From positions 124,001 to 188,000 of the forward strand of contig JAKCOZ010000229.1 of the NCBI GenBank assembly GCA_022605955.1: a stretch of DNA of 64,000 nucleotides, given 5' to 3'. This document shows positions 24,754 through 38,400 of the stretch, piece by piece. The stretch is from Rallus limicola (lineage: Eukaryota; Chordata; Aves; Gruiformes; Rallidae). Below the pieces are notes generated by a model. It saw only the letters and a program-made list of their open reading frames with translations. It was not told where the DNA came from and did no database searches. How positions within the stretch are numbered: position 1 is the stretch's first letter; every line of letters begins with the position of its first letter. The position numbers and the translations under genes are program-made.

Positions 24754-27327
24754 ATGCCTTTCAGTCCTAGCTTCTTGACTTTGGGAGTTATTGCTGGACG
24801 TTTAGCATGTTTTGAACTGCAGTCTGCTAGGGCCGAGAAAAGCACCGTAGGAGGTTCCAGGCATGTTCCCTCTTTCCAGGCAAAGGAAAAGGCTGAGAGC
24901 CAAAGTGACAGGGTCTGCTTGTGTGTCCTGTTAGGAGGTTTCAGACAAGCTATGCCTTTCAGTCCTAGCTTCTTTACTTTGGGAGTTATTGCTGGACGTT
25001 TAGCATGTTTTGAACTGCAGTCTGCTAGGGCCGAGAAAAGCACCGTAGGAGGTTCCAGGCATGTTCCCTCTTTCCATGCAAAGGAAAAGGCTGAGAGCCA
25101 AAGTGACAGGGTCTGCTTGTGTGTCCTGTTAGGAGGTTTCAGACAAGCTATGCCTTTCAGTCCTAGCTTCTTTACTTTGGGAGTTATTGCTGGACGTTTA
25201 GCATGTTTTGAACTGCAGTCTGCTAGGGCCGAGAAAAGCACTGTAGGAGGTAGCAGGTATGTTCCTTCTTTCCAGGCAAAGGAAAAGGCTGAGAGCCAAA
25301 GTGACAGGGTCTGCTTGTGTGTCCTGTTAGGAGGTTTCAGACAAGCTGTGCCTTTCATGCCTAGCTTCTTTACTTTGGGAGTTATTGCTGGACGTTTAGC
25401 ATGTTTTGAACTGCAGTCTGCTAGGGCCGAGAAAAGCACCGTAGGAGGTTCCAGGCATGTTCCCTCTTTCCAGGCAAAGGAAAAGGCTGAGAGCCAAAGT
25501 GACAGGGTCTGCTTGTGTGTCCTGTTAGGAGGTTTCAGACAAGCTATGCCTTTCAGTCCTAGCTTCTTTACTTTGGGAGTTATTGCTGGACGTTTAGCAT
25601 GTTTTGAACTGCAGTCTGCTAGGGCCGAGAAAAGCACCGTAGGAGGTTCCAGGCATGTTCCCTCTTTCCAGGCAAAGGAAAAGGCTGAGAGCCAAAGTGA
25701 CAGGGTCTGCTTGTGTGTCCTGTTAGGAGGTTTCAGACAAGCTATGCCTTTCAGTCCTAGCTTCTTTACTTTGGGAGTTATTGCTGGACGTTTAGCATGT
25801 TTTGAACTGCAGTCTGCTAGGGCCGAGAAAAGCACCGTAGGAGGTTCCAGGCATGTTCCCTCTTTCCAGGCAAAGGAAAAGGCTGAGAGCCAAAGTGACA
25901 GGGTCTGCTTGTGTGTCCTGTTAGGAGGTTTCAGACAAGCTATGCCTTTCAGTCCTAGCTTCTTTACTTTGGGAGTTATTGCTGGACGTTTAGCATGTTT
26001 TGAACTGCAGTCTGCTAGGGCCGAGAAAAGCACCGTAGGAGGTTCCAGGCATGTTCCCTCTTTCCATGCAAAGGAAAAGGCTGAGAGCCAAAGTGACAGG
26101 GTCTGCTTGTGTGTCCTGTTAGGAGGTTTCAGACAAGCTATGACTTTCAGTCCTAGCTTCTTTACTTTGGGAGTTATTGCTGGACGTTTAGCATGTTTTG
26201 AACTGCAGTCTGCTAGGGCCGAGAAAAGCACCGTATGAGGTAGCAGGTATGTTCCTTCTTTCCAGGCAAAGGAAAAGGCTGAGAGCCAAAGTGACAGGGT
26301 CTGCTTGTGTGTCCTGTTAGGAGGTTTCAGACAAGCTATGCCTTTCATGCCTAGCTTCTTTACTTTGGGAGTTATTGCTGGACGTTTAGCATGTTTTGAA
26401 CTGCAGTCTGCTAGGGCCGAGAAAAGCACCGTAGGAGGTTCCAGGCATGTTCCCTCTTTCCAGGCAAAGGAAAAGGCTGAGAGCCAAAGTGACAGGGTCT
26501 GCTTGTGTGTCCTGTTAGGAGGTTTCAGACAAGCTATGCCTTTCATGCCTAGCTTCTTTACTTTGGGAGTTATTGCTGGACGTTTAGCATGTTTTGAACT
26601 GCAGTCTGCTAGGGCCGAGAAAAGCACTGTAGGAGGTAGCAGGTATGTTCCTTCTTTCCAGGCAAAGGAAAAGGCTGAGAGCCAAAGTGACAGGGTCTGC
26701 TTGTGTGTCCTGTTAGGAGGTTTCAGACAAGCTATGCCTTTCAGTCCTAGCTTCTTTACTTTGGGAGTTATTGCTGGACGTTTAGCAAGTTTTGAACTGC
26801 AGTCTGCTAGGGCCGAGAAAAGCACCGTAGGAGGTTCCAGGCATGTTCCCTCTTTCCAGGCAAAGGAAAAGGCTGAGAGCCAAAGTGACAGGGTCTGCTT
26901 GTGTGTCCTGTTAGGAGGTTTCAGACAAGCTATGCCTTTCAGTCCTAGCTTCTTTACTTTGGGAGTTATTGCTGGACGTTTAGCATGTTTTGAACTGCAG
27001 TCTGCTAGGGCCGAGAAAAGCACCGTAGGAGGTTCCAGGCATGTTCCCTCTTTCCAGGCAAAGGAAAAGGCTGAGAGCCAAAGTGACAGGGTCTGCTTGT
27101 GTGTCCTGTTAGGAGGTTTCAGACAAGCTATGCCTTTCAGTCCTAGCTTCTTTACTTTGGGAGTTATTGCTGGACGTTTAGCATGTTTTGAACTGCAGTC
27201 TGCTAGGGCCGAGAAAAGCACCGTAGGAGCTTCCAGGCATGTTCCCTCTTTCCAGGCAAAGGAAAAGGCTGAGAGCCAAAGTGACAGGGTCTGCTTGTGT
27301 GTCCTGTTAGGAGGTTTCAGACAAGCT
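24754..27327 (+). repeat. Central HOR, copy 1 (partial)
   Basis: Diagnostic order: ttgac/H (24754), catg/H, S/Y, GTG-start M/H (25348), then after seven units a LAS/H (26734), S/H and S/A. The GTG variant (caagctgtgcc) occurs three times in the window (25348, 30496, 35842). In every case it follows a catg unit and an S/Y unit, and a LAS unit lies exactly 1386 bp (seven monomers) later. The unit at 26140 has two private changes (atgacttt, and gtatgagg, which creates a stop in the forward frame). Confidence 0.75.
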
Positions 27328-28515
27328 ATGCCTTTCAGTCCTAGCTTCTTTACTTTGGGAGTTATTGCTGGACGTTTAGCATGTTTTGAACTGCAGTCTG
27401 CTAGGGCCGAGAAAAGCACTGTAGGAGGTAGCAGGTACGTTCCTTCTTTCCAGGCAAAGGAAAAGGCTGAGAGCCAAAGTGACAGGGTCTGCTTGTGTGT
27501 CCTTTTAGGAGGTTTCAGACAAGCTATGCCTTTCATGCCTAGCTTCTTTACTTTGGGAGTTATTGCTGGACGTTTAGCATGTTTTGAACTGCAGTCTGCT
27601 AGGGCCGAGAAAAGCACCGTAGGAGGTTCCAGGCATGTTCCCTCTTTCCAGGCAAAGGAAAAGGCTGAGAGCCAAAGTGACAGGGTCTGCTTGTGTGTCC
27701 TGTTAGGAGGTTTCAGACAAGCTATGCCTTTCAGTCCTAGCTTCTTTACTTTGGGAGTTATTGCTGGACGTTTAGCATGTTTTGAACTGCAGTCTGCTAG
27801 GGCCGAGAAAAGCACCGTAGGAGGTTCCAGGCATGTTCCCTCTTTCCAGGCAAAGGAAAAGGCTGAGAGCCAAAGTGACAGGGTCTGCTTGTGTGTCCTG
27901 TTAGGAGGTTTCAGACAAGCTATGCCTTTCAGTCCTAGCTTCTTTACTTTGGGAGTTATTGCTGGACGTTTAGCATGTTTTGAACTGCAGTCTGCTAGGG
28001 CCGAGAAAAGCACTGTAGGAGGTAGCAGGTACGTTCCTTCTTTCCAGGCAAAGGAAAAGGCTGAGAGCCAAAGTGACAGGGTCTGCTTGTGTGTCCTTTT
28101 AGGAGGTTTCAGACAAGCTATGCCTTTCATGCCTAGCTTCTTTACTTTGGGAGTTATTGCTGGACGTTTAGCATGTTTTGAACTGCAGTCTGCTAGGGCC
28201 GAGAAAAGCACCGTAGGAGGTTCCAGGCATGTTCCCTCTTTCCAGGCAAAGGAAAAGGCTGAGAGCCAAAGTGACAGGGTCTGCTTGTGTGTCCTGTTAG
28301 GAGGTTTCAGACAAGCTATGCCTTTCAGTCCTAGCTTCTTTACTTTGGGAGTTATTGCTGGACGTTTAGCATGTTTTGAACTGCAGTCTGCTAGGGCCGA
28401 GAAAAGCACTGTAGGAGGTAGCAGGTATGTTCCTTCTTTCCAGGCAAAGGAAAAGGCTGAGAGCCAAAGTGACAGGGTCTGCTTGTGTGTCCTGTTAGGA
28501 GGTTTCAGACAAGCT
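27328..28515 (+). repeat. Recent 3-monomer tandem duplication (2 x 594 bp)
   Basis: Two private changes, ggtacgttcc (27438 and 28032) and gtccttttagg (from 27501 and 28095), recur exactly 594 bp apart. They sit in units that begin otherwise similar runs S/Y, M/H, S/(H or Y). Sharing of two linked private substitutions at a three-unit distance indicates a recent tandem duplication by unequal exchange. Confidence 0.8.
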
Positions 28516-29901
28516 ATGCCTTTCAGTCCTAGCTTCTTTACTTTGGGAGTTATTGCTGGACGTTTAGCATGTTTTGAACTGCAGTCTGCTAGGGCCGAGA
28601 AAAGCACCGTAGGAGGTTCCAGGCATGTTCCCTCTTTCCAGGCAAAGGAAAAGGCTGAGAGCCAAAGTGACAGGGTCTGCTTGTGTGTCCTGTTAGGAGG
28701 TTTCAGACAAGCTATGCCTTTCAGTCCTAGCTTCTTTACTTTGGGAGTTATTGCTGGACGTTTAGCATGTTTTGAACTGCAGTCTGCTAGGGCCGAGAAA
28801 AGCACTGTAGGAGGTAGCAGGTATGTTCCTTCTTTCCAGGCAAAGGAAAAGGCTGAGAGCCAAAGTGACAGGGTCTGCTTGTGTGTCCTGTTAGGAGGTT
28901 TCAGACAAGCTATGCCTTTCAGTCCTAGCTTCTTTACTTTGGGAGTTATTGCTGGACGTTTAGCATGTTTTGAACTGCAGTCTGCTAGGGCCGAGAAAAG
29001 CACCGTAGGAGGTTCCAGGCATGTTCCCTCTTTCCAGGCAAAGGAAAAGGCTGAGAGCCAAAGTGACAGGGTCTGCTTGTGTGTCCTGTTAGGAGGTTTC
29101 AGACAAGCTATGCCTTTCAGTCCTAGCTTCTTGACTTTGGGAGTTATTGCTGGACGTTTAGCATGTTTTGAACTGCAGTCTGCTAGGGCCGAGAAAAGCA
29201 CCGTAGGAGGTTCCAGGCATGTTCCCTCTTTCCAGGCAAAGGAAAAGGCTGAGAGCCAAAGTGACAGGGTCTGCTTGTGTGTCCTGTTAGGAGGTTTCAG
29301 ACAAGCTATGCCTTTCAGTCCTAGCTTCTTGACTTTGGGAGTTATTGCTGGACGTTTAGCATGTTTTGAACTGCAGTCTGCTAGGGCCGAGAAAAGCACC
29401 GTAGGAGGTTCCAGGCATGTTCCCTCTTTCCAGGCAAAGGAAAAGGCTGAGAGCCAAAGTGACAGGGTCTGCTTGTGTGTCCTGTTAGGAGGTTTCAGAC
29501 AAGCTATGCCTTTCAGTCCTAGCTTCTTTACTTTGGGAGTTATTGCTGGACGTTTAGCATGTTTTGAACTGCAGTCTGCTAGGGCCGAGAAAAGCACTGT
29601 AGGAGGTAGCAGGTATGTTCCTTCTTTCCAGGCAAAGGAAAAGGCTGAGAGCCAAAGTGACAGGGTCTGCTTGTGTGTCCTGTTAGGAGGTTTCAGACAA
29701 GCTATGCCTTTCATGCCTAGCTTCTTTACTTTGGGAGTTATTGCTGGACGTTTAGCATGTTTTGAACTGCAGTCTGCTAGGGCCGAGAAAAGCACCGTAG
29801 GATGTTCCAGGCATGTTCCCTCTTTCCAGGCAAAGGAAAAGGCTGAGAGCCAAAGTGACAGGGTCTGCTTGTGTGTCCTGTTAGGAGGTTTCAGACAAGC
29901 T

Positions 29902-32900
29902 ATGCCTTTCAGTCCTAGCTTCTTGACTTTGGGAGTTATTGCTGGACGTTTAGCATGTTTTGAACTGCAGTCTGCTAGGGCCGAGAAAAGCACCGTAGGA
30001 GGTTCCAGGCATGTTCCCTCTTTCCAGGCAAAGGAAAAGGCTGAGAGCCAAAGTGACAGGGTCTGCTTGTGTGTCCTGTTAGGAGGTTTCAGACAAGCTA
30101 TGCCTTTCATGCCTAGCTTCTTTACTTTGGGAGTTATTGCTGGACGTTTAGCATGTTTTGAACTGCAGTCTGCTAGGGCCGAGAAAAGCACCGTAGGAGG
30201 TTCCAGGCATGTTCCCTCTTTCCATGCAAAGGAAAAGGCTGAGAGCCAAAGTGACAGGGTCTGCTTGTGTGTCCTGTTAGGAGGTTTCAGACAAGCTATG
30301 CCTTTCAGTCCTAGCTTCTTTACTTTGGGAGTTATTGCTGGACGTTTAGCATGTTTTGAACTGCAGTCTGCTAGGGCCGAGAAAAGCACTGTAGGAGGTA
30401 GCAGGTATGTTCCTTCTTTCCAGGCAAAGGAAAAGGCTGAGAGCCAAAGTGACAGGGTCTGCTTGTGTGTCCTGTTAGGAGGTTTCAGACAAGCTGTGCC
30501 TTTCATGCCTAGCTTCTTTACTTTGGGAGTTATTGCTGGACGTTTAGCATGTTTTGAACTGCAGTCTGCTAGGGCCGAGAAAAGCACCGTAGGAGGTTCC
30601 AGGCATGTTCCCTCTTTCCAGGCAAAGGAAAAGGCTGAGAGCCAAAGTGACAGGGTCTGCTTGTGTGTCCTGTTAGGAGGTTTCAGACAAGCTATGCCTT
30701 TCAGTCCTAGCTTCTTTACTTTTGGAGTTATTGCTGGACGTTTAGCATGTTTTGAACTGCAGTCTGCTAGGGCCGAGAAAAGCACCGTAGGAGGTTCCAG
30801 GCATGTTCCCTCTTTCCAGGCAAAGGAAAAGGCTGAGAGCCAAAGTGACAGGGTCTGCTTGTGTGTCCTGTTAGGAGGTTTCAGACAAGCTATGCCTTTC
30901 ATGCCTAGCTTCTTTACTTTGGGAGTTATTGCTGGACGTTTAGCATGTTTTGAACTGCAGTCTGCTAGGGCCGAGAAAAGCACCGTAGGAGGTTCCAGGC
31001 ATGTTCCCTCTTTCCAGGCAAAGGAAAAGGCTGAGAGCCAAAGTGACAGGGTCTGCTTGTGTGTCCTGTTAGGAGGTTTCAGACAAGCTATGCCTTTCAG
31101 TCCTAGCTTCTTTACTTTGGGAGTTATTGCTGGATGTGTAGCAAGTTTTGAACTGCAGTCTGCTAGGGCCGAGAAAAGCACCGTAGGAGGTTCCAGGCAT
31201 GTTCCCTCTTTCCAGGCAAAGGAAAAGGCTGAGAGCCAAAGTGACAGGGTCTGCTTGTGTGTCCTGTTAGGAGGTTTCAGACAAGCTATGCCTTTCATGC
31301 CTAGCTTCTTTACTTTGGGAGTTATTGCTGGACGTTTAGCATGTTTTGAACTGCAGTCTGCTAGGGCCGAGAAAAGCACCGTAGGAGGTTCCAGGCATGT
31401 TCCCTCTTTCCAGGCAAAGGAAAAGGCTGAGAGCCAAAGTGACAGGGTCTGCTTGTGTGTCCTGTTAGGAGGTTTCAGACAAGCTATGCCTTTCAGTCCT
31501 AGCTTCTTTACTTTGGGAGTTATTGCTGGACGTTTAGCATGTTTTGAACTGCAGTCTGCTAGGGCCGAGAAAAGCACTGTAGGAGGTAGCAGGTATGTTC
31601 CTTCTTTCCAGGCAAAGGAAAAGGCTGAGAGCCAAAGTGACAGGGTCTGCTTGTGTGTCCTGTTAGGAGGTTTCAGACAAGCTATGCCTTTCAGTCCTAG
31701 CTTCTTTACTTTGGGAGTTATTGCTGGACGTTTAGCATGTTTTGAACTGCAGTCTGCTAGGGCCGAGAAAAGCACCGTAGGAGCTTCCAGGCATGTTCCC
31801 TCTTTCCAGGCAAAGGAAAAGGCTGAGAGCCAAAGTGACAGGGTCTGCTTGTGTGTCCTGTTAGGAGGTTTCAGACAAGCTATGCCTTTCAGTCCTAGCT
31901 TCTTTACTTTGGGAGTTATTGCTGGACGTTTAGCAAGTTTTGAACTGCAGTCTGCTAGGGCCGAGAAAAGCACCGTAGGAGGTTCCAGGCATGTTCCCTC
32001 TTTCCAGGCAAAGGAAAAGGCTGAGAGCCAAAGTGACAGGGTCTGCTTGTGTGTCCTGTTAGGAGGTTTCAGACAAGCTATGCCTTTCATGCCTAGCTTC
32101 TTTACTTTGGGAGTTATTGCTGGACGTTTAGCATGTTTTGAACTGCAGTCTGCTAGGGCCGAGAAAAGCACCGTAGGAGGTTCCAGGCATGTTCCCTCTT
32201 TCCAGGCAAAGGAAAAGGCTGAGAGCCAAAGTGACAGGGTCTGCTTGTGTGTCCTGTTAGGAGGTTTCAGACAAGCTATGCCTTTCAGTCCTAGCTTCTT
32301 TACTTTGGGAGTTATTGCTGGACGTTTAGCATGTTTTGAACTGCAGTCTGCTAGGGCCGAGAAAAGCACCGTAGGAGGTTCCAGGCATGTTCCCTCTTTC
32401 CAGGCAAAGGAAAAGGCTGAGAGCCAAAGTGACAGGGTCTGCTTGTGTGTCCTGTTAGGAGGTTTCAGACAAGCTATGCCTTTCAGTCCTAGCTTCTTTA
32501 CTTTGGGAGTTATTGCTGGACGTTTAGCATGTTTTGAACTGCAGTCTGCTAGGGCCGAGAAAAGCACCGTAGGAGCTTCCAGGCATGTTCCCTCTTTCCA
32601 GGCAAAGGAAAAGGCTGAGAGCCAAAGTGACAGGGTCTGCTTGTGTGTCCTGTTAGGAGGTTTCAGACAAGCTATGCCTTTCATGCCTAGCTTCTTTACT
32701 TTGGGAGTTATTGCTGGACGTTTAGCATGTTTTGATCTGCAGTCTGCTAGGGCCGAGAAAAGCACCGTAGGAGGTTCCAGGCATGTTCCCTCTTTCCAGG
32801 CAAAGGAAAAGGCTGAGAGCCAAAGTGACAGGGTCTGCTTGTGTGTCCTGTTAGGAGGTTTCAGACAAGCTATGCCTTTCATGCCTAGCTTCTTTACTTT

Positions 32901-34455
32901 GGGAGTTATTGCTGGACGTTTAGCATGTTTTGAACTGCAGTCTGCTAGGGCCGAGAAAAGCACCGTAGGAGGTTCCAGGCATGTTCCCTCTTTCCAGGCA
33001 AAGGAAAAGGCTGAGAGCCAAAGTGACAGGGTCTGCTTGTGTGTCCTGTTAGGAGGTTTCAGACAAGCTATGCCTTTCAGTCCTAGCTTCTTTACTTTGG
33101 GAGTTATTGCTGGACGTTTAGCATGTTTTGAACTGCAGTCTGCTAGGGCCGAGAAAAGCACCGTAGGAGGTAGCAGGTATGTTCCTTCTTTCCAGGCAAA
33201 GGAAAAGGCTGAGAGCCAAAGTGACAGGGTCTGCTTGTGTGTCCTGTTAGGAGGTTTCAGACAAGCTATGCCTTTCAGTCCTAGCTTCTTTATTTTGGGA
33301 GTTATTGCTGGACGTTTAGCATGTTTTGAACTGCAGTTTGCTAGGGCCGAGAAAAGCACCGTAGGAGGTTCCAGGCATGTTCCCTATTTCCAGGCAAAGG
33401 AAAAGGCTGAGAGCCAAAGTGACTGGGTCTGCTTGTGTTTCCTGTTAGGAGGTTTCAGACAAGCTATGCCTTTCAGTCCTAGCTTCTTTACTTTGGGAGT
33501 TATTGTTGGACGTTTAGCATGTTTTGAACTGCAGTCTGCTAGGGCCGAGAAAAGCACCGTAGGAGCTTTCAGGCATGTTCCCTCTTTCCAGGCAAAGGAA
33601 AAGGCTGAGAGCCAAAGTGACAGGGTCTGCTTGTGTGTCCTGTTAGGAGGTTTCAGACAAGCTATGCCTTTCAGTCCTAGCTTCTTTACTTTGGGAGTTA
33701 TTGCTGGACGTTTAGCATGTTTTGAACTGCAGTCTGCTAGGGCCGAGAAAAGCACCGTAGGAGGTTCCAGGCATGTTCCTTCTTTCCAGGCAAAGGAAAA
33801 GGCTGAGAGCCAAAGTGACAGGGTCTGCTTGTGTGTCCTGTTAGGAGGTTTCAGACAAGCTATGCCTTTCATGCCTAGCTTCTTTACTTTGGGAGTTATT
33901 GCTGGACGTTTAGCATGTTTTGAACTGCAGTTTGCTAGGGCCGAGAAAAGCACCGTAGGAGGTTCCAGGCATGTTCCCTCTTTCCAGGCAAAGGAAAAGG
34001 CTGAGAGCCAAAGTGACAGGGTCTGCTTGTGTTTCCTGTTAGGAGGTTTCAGACAAGCTATGCCTTTCAGTACTAGCTTCTTTACTTTGGGAGTTATTGT
34101 TGGACGTTTAGCATGTTTTGAACTGCAGTCTTCTAGGGCCGAGAAAAGCACTGTAGGAGGTAGCAGGTATGTTCCTTCTTTCCAGGCAAAGGAAAAGGCT
34201 GAGAGCCAAAGTGACAGGGTCTGCTTGTGTGTCCTGTTAGGAGGTTTCAGACAAGCTATGCCTTTCAGTCCTAGCTTCTTTACTTTGGGAGTTATTGCTG
34301 GACGTTTAGCATGTTTTGAACTGCAGTCTGCTAGGGCCGAGAAAAGCACCGTAGGAGCTTCCAGGCATGTTCCCTCTTTCCAGGCAAAGGAAAAGGCTGA
34401 GAGCCAAAGTGACAGGGTCTGCTTGTGTGTCCTGTTAGGAGGTTTCAGACAAGCT
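29902..34455 (+). repeat. Central HOR, copy 2
   Basis: Begins ttgac/H (29902), catg (30100), S/Y, GTG (30496). LAS follows at 31882, then M/H, S/H, S/A, M/H, M/H, S/Y retaining ccg (33070), then the heavily substituted block 33268-34257 and an S/A. Units 30100-32475 match copy 3 at a 27-unit distance (5346 bp). Units 32278-34455 match copy 3 at 30 units (5940 bp). The difference shows a net three-monomer insertion in copy 3 or loss in copy 2. Confidence 0.8.
33268..34257 (+). repeat. Heavily substituted five-monomer block, copy 1
   Basis: Unit 33268 has at least five private changes: tattttggg, gcagtttgct, ccctatttcc, gactgggtct and gtgtttcctg. Unit 33466 has attgttgga and gagctttcag. Unit 33862 repeats gcagtttgct and gtgtttcctg. 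Unit 34060 has cagtactagc, attgttgga and agtcttctagg. This density is far above the usual zero or one private change per monomer. The block recurs 5940 bp later at 39208-40197. Confidence 0.85.
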
Positions 34456-35445
34456 ATGCCTTTCAGTCCTAGCTTCTTTACTTTGGGAGTTATTGCTGGA
34501 CGTTTAGCATGTTTTGAACTGCAGTCTGCTAGGGCCGAGAAAAGCACTGTAGGAGGTAGCAGGTATGTTCCTTCTTTCCAGGCAAAGGAAAAGGCTGAGA
34601 GCCAAAGTGACAGGGTCTGCTTGTGTGTCCTGTTAGGAGGTTTCAGACAAGCTATGCCTTTCAGTCCTAGCTTCTTGACTTTGGGAGTTATTGCTGGACG
34701 TTTAGCATGTTTTGAACTGCAGTCTGCTAGGGCCGAGAAAAGCACCGTAGGAGGTTCCAGGCATGTTCCCTCTTTCCAGGCAAAGGAAAAGGCTGAGAGC
34801 CAAAGTGACAGGGTCTGCTTGTGTGTCCTGTTAGGAGGTTCCAGACAAGCTATGCCTTTCAGTCCTAGCTTCTTTACTTTGGGAGTTATTGCTGGACGTT
34901 TAGCATGTTTTGAACTGCAGTCTGCTAGGGCCGAGAAAAGCACTGTAGGAGGTAGCAGGTATGTTCCTTCTTTCCAGGCAAAGGAAAAGGCTGAGAGCCA
35001 AAGTGACAGGGTCTGCTTGTGTGTCCTGTTAGGAGGTTTCAGACAAGCTATGCCTTTCATGCCTAGCTTCTTTACTTTGGGAGTTATTGCTGGACGTTTA
35101 GCATGTTTTGAACTGCAGTCTGCTAGGGCCGAGAAAAGCACCGTAGGAGGTTCCAGGCATGTTCCCTCTTTCCAGGCAAAGGAAAAGGCTGAGAGCCAAA
35201 GTGACAGGGTCTGCTTGTGTGTCCTGTTAGGAGGTTTCAGACAAGCTATGCCTTTCAGTCCTAGCTTCTTTACTTTGGGAGTTATTGCTGGACGTTTAGC
35301 ATGTTTTGAACTGCAGTCTGCTAGGGCCGAGAAAAGCACCGTAGGAGGTTCCAGGCATGTTCCCTCTTTCCAGGCAAAGGAAAAGGCTGAGAGCCAAAGT
35401 GACAGGGTTTGCTTGTGTGTCCTGTTAGGAGGTTTCAGACAAGCT

Positions 35446-38400
35446 ATGCCTTTCAGTCCTAGCTTCTTTACTTTGGGAGTTATTGCTGGACGTTTAGCAT
35501 GTTTTGAACTGCAGTCTGCTAGGGCCGAGAAAAGCACCGTAGGAGGTTCCAGGCATGTTCCCTCTTTCCATGCAAAGGAAAAGGCTGAGAGCCAAAGTGA
35601 CAGGGTCTGCTTGTGTGTCCTGTTAGGAGGTTTCAGACAAGCTATGCCTTTCAGTCCTAGCTTCTTTACTTTGGGAGTTATTGCTGGACGTTTAGCATGT
35701 TTTGAACTGCAGTCTGCTAGGGCCGAGAAAAGCACTGTAGGAGGTAGCAGGTATGTTCCTTCTTTCCAGGCAAAGGAAAAGGCTGAGAGCCAAAGTGACA
35801 GGGTCTGCTTGTGTGTCCTGTTAGGAGGTTTCAGACAAGCTGTGCCTTTCATGCCTAGCTTCTTTACTTTGGGAGTTATTGCTGGACGTTTAGCATGTTT
35901 TGAACTGCAGTCTGCTAGGGCCGAGAAAAGCACCGTAGGAGGTTCCAGGCATGTTCCCTCTTTCCAGGCAAAGGAAAAGGCTGAGAGCCAAAGTGACAGG
36001 GTCTGCTTGTGTGTCCTGTTAGGAGGTTTCAGACAAGCTATGCCTTTCAGTCCTAGCTTCTTTACTTTGGGAGTTATTGCTGGACGTTTAGCATGTTTTG
36101 AACTGCAGTCTGCTAGGGCCGAGAAAAGCACCGTAGGAGCTTCCAGGCATGTTCCCTCTTTCCAGGCAAAGGAAAAGGCTGAGAGCCAAAGTGACAGGGT
36201 CTGCTTGTGTGTCCTGTTAGGAGGTTTCAGACAAGCTATGCCTTTCATGCCTAGCTTCTTTACTTTGGGAGTTATTGCTGGACGTTTAGCATGTTTTGAA
36301 CTGCAGTCTGCTAGGGCCGAGAAAAGCACCGTAGGAGGTTCCAGGCATGTTCCCTCTTTCCAGGCAAAGGAAAAGGCTGAGAGCCAAAGTGACAGGGTCT
36401 GCTTGTGTGTCCTGTTAGGAGGTTTCAGACAAGCTATGCCTTTCAGTCCTAGCTTCTTTACTTTGGGAGTTATTGCTGGACGTTTAGCATGTTTTGAACT
36501 GCAGTCTGCTAGGGCCGAGAAAAGCACCGTAGGAGGTTCCAGGCATGTTCCCTCTTTCCATGCAAAGGAAAAGGCTGAGAGCCAAAGTGACAGGGTCTGC
36601 TTGTGTGTCCTGTTAGGAGGTTTCAGACAAGCTATGCCTTTCAGTCCTAGCTTCTTTACTTTGGGAGTTATTGCTGGACGTTTAGCATGTTTTGAACTGC
36701 AGTCTGCTAGGGCCGAGAAAAGCACTGTAGGAGGTAGCAGGTATGTTCCTTCTTTCCAGGCAAAGGAAAAGGCTGAGAGCCAAAGTGACAGGGTCTGCTT
36801 GTGTGTCCTGTTAGGAGGTTTCAGACAAGCTATGCCTTTCAGTCCTAGCTTCTTTACTTTGGGAGTTATTGCTGGACGTTTAGCATGTTTTGAACTGCAG
36901 TCTGCTAGGGCCGAGAAAAGCACCGTAGGAGGTTCCAGGCATGTTCCCTCTTTCCAGGCAAAGGAAAAGGCTGAGAGCCAAAGTGACAGGGTCTGCTTGT
37001 GTGTCCTGTTAGGAGGTTTCAGACAAGCTATGCCTTTCATGCCTAGCTTCTTTACTTTGGGAGTTATTGCTGGACGTTTAGCATGTTTTGAACTGCAGTC
37101 TGCTAGGGCCGAGAAAAGCTCTGTAGGAGGTAGCAGGTATGTTCCTTCTTTCCAGGCAAAGGAAAAGGCTGAGAGCCAAAGTGACAGGGTCTGCTTGTGT
37201 GTCCTGTTAGGAGGTTTCAGACAAGCTATGCCTTTCAGTCCTAGCTTCTTTACTTTGGGAGTTATTGCTGGACGTTTAGCAAGTTTTGAACTGCAGTCTG
37301 CTAGGGCCGAGAAAAGCACCGTAGGAGGTTCCAGGCATGTTCCCTCTTTCCAGGCAAAGGAAAAGGCTGAGAGCCAAAGTGACAGGGTCTGCTTGTGTGT
37401 CCTGTTAGGAGGTTTCAGACAAGCTATGCCTTTCATGCCTAGCTTCTTTACTTTGGGAGTTATTGCTGGACGTTTAGCATGTTTTGAACTGCAGTCTGCT
37501 AGGGCCGAGAAAAGCACCGTAGGAGGTTCCAGGCATGTTCCCTCTTTCCAGGCAAAGGAAAAGGCTGAGAGCCAAAGTGACAGGGTCTGCTTGTGTGTCC
37601 TGTTAGGAGGTTTCAGACAAGCTATGCCTTTCAGTCCTAGCTTCTTTACTTTGGGAGTTATTGCTGGACGTTTAGCATGTTTTGAACTGCAGTCTGCTAG
37701 GGCCGAGAAAAGCACCGTAGGAGGTTCCAGGCATGTTCCCTCTTTCCAGGCAAAGGAAAAGGCTGAGAGCCAAAGTGACAGGGTCTGCTTGTGTGTCCTG
37801 TTAGGAGGTTTCAGACAAGCTATGCCTTTCAGTCCTAGCTTCTTTACTTTGGGAGTTATTGCTGGACGTTTAGCATGTTTTGAACTGCAGTCTGCTAGGG
37901 CCGAGAAAAGCACTGTAGGAGGTAGCAGGTATGTTCCTTCTTTCCAGGCAAAGGAAAAGGCTGAGAGCCAAAGTGACAGGGTCTGCTTGTGTGTCCTGTT
38001 AGGAGGTTTCAGACAAGCTATGCCTTTCAGTCCTAGCTTCTTTACTTTGGGAGTTATTGCTGGACGTTTAGCATGTTTTGAACTGCAGTCTGCTAGGGCC
38101 GAGAAAAGCACCGTAGGAGGTTCCAGGCATGTTCCCTCTTTCCAGGCAAAGGAAAAGGCTGAGAGCCAAAGTGACAGGGTCTGCTTGTGTGTCCTGTTAG
38201 GAGGTTTCAGACAAGCTATGCCTTTCAGTCCTAGCTTCTTTACTTTGGGAGTTATTGCTGGACGTTTAGCATGTTTTGAACTGCAGTCTGCTAGGGCCGA
38301 GAAAAGCACCGTAGGAGGTTCCAGGCATGTTCCCTGTTTCCAGGCAAAGGAAAAGGCTGAGAGCCAAAGTGACAGGGTCTGCTTGTGTGTCCTGTTAGGA

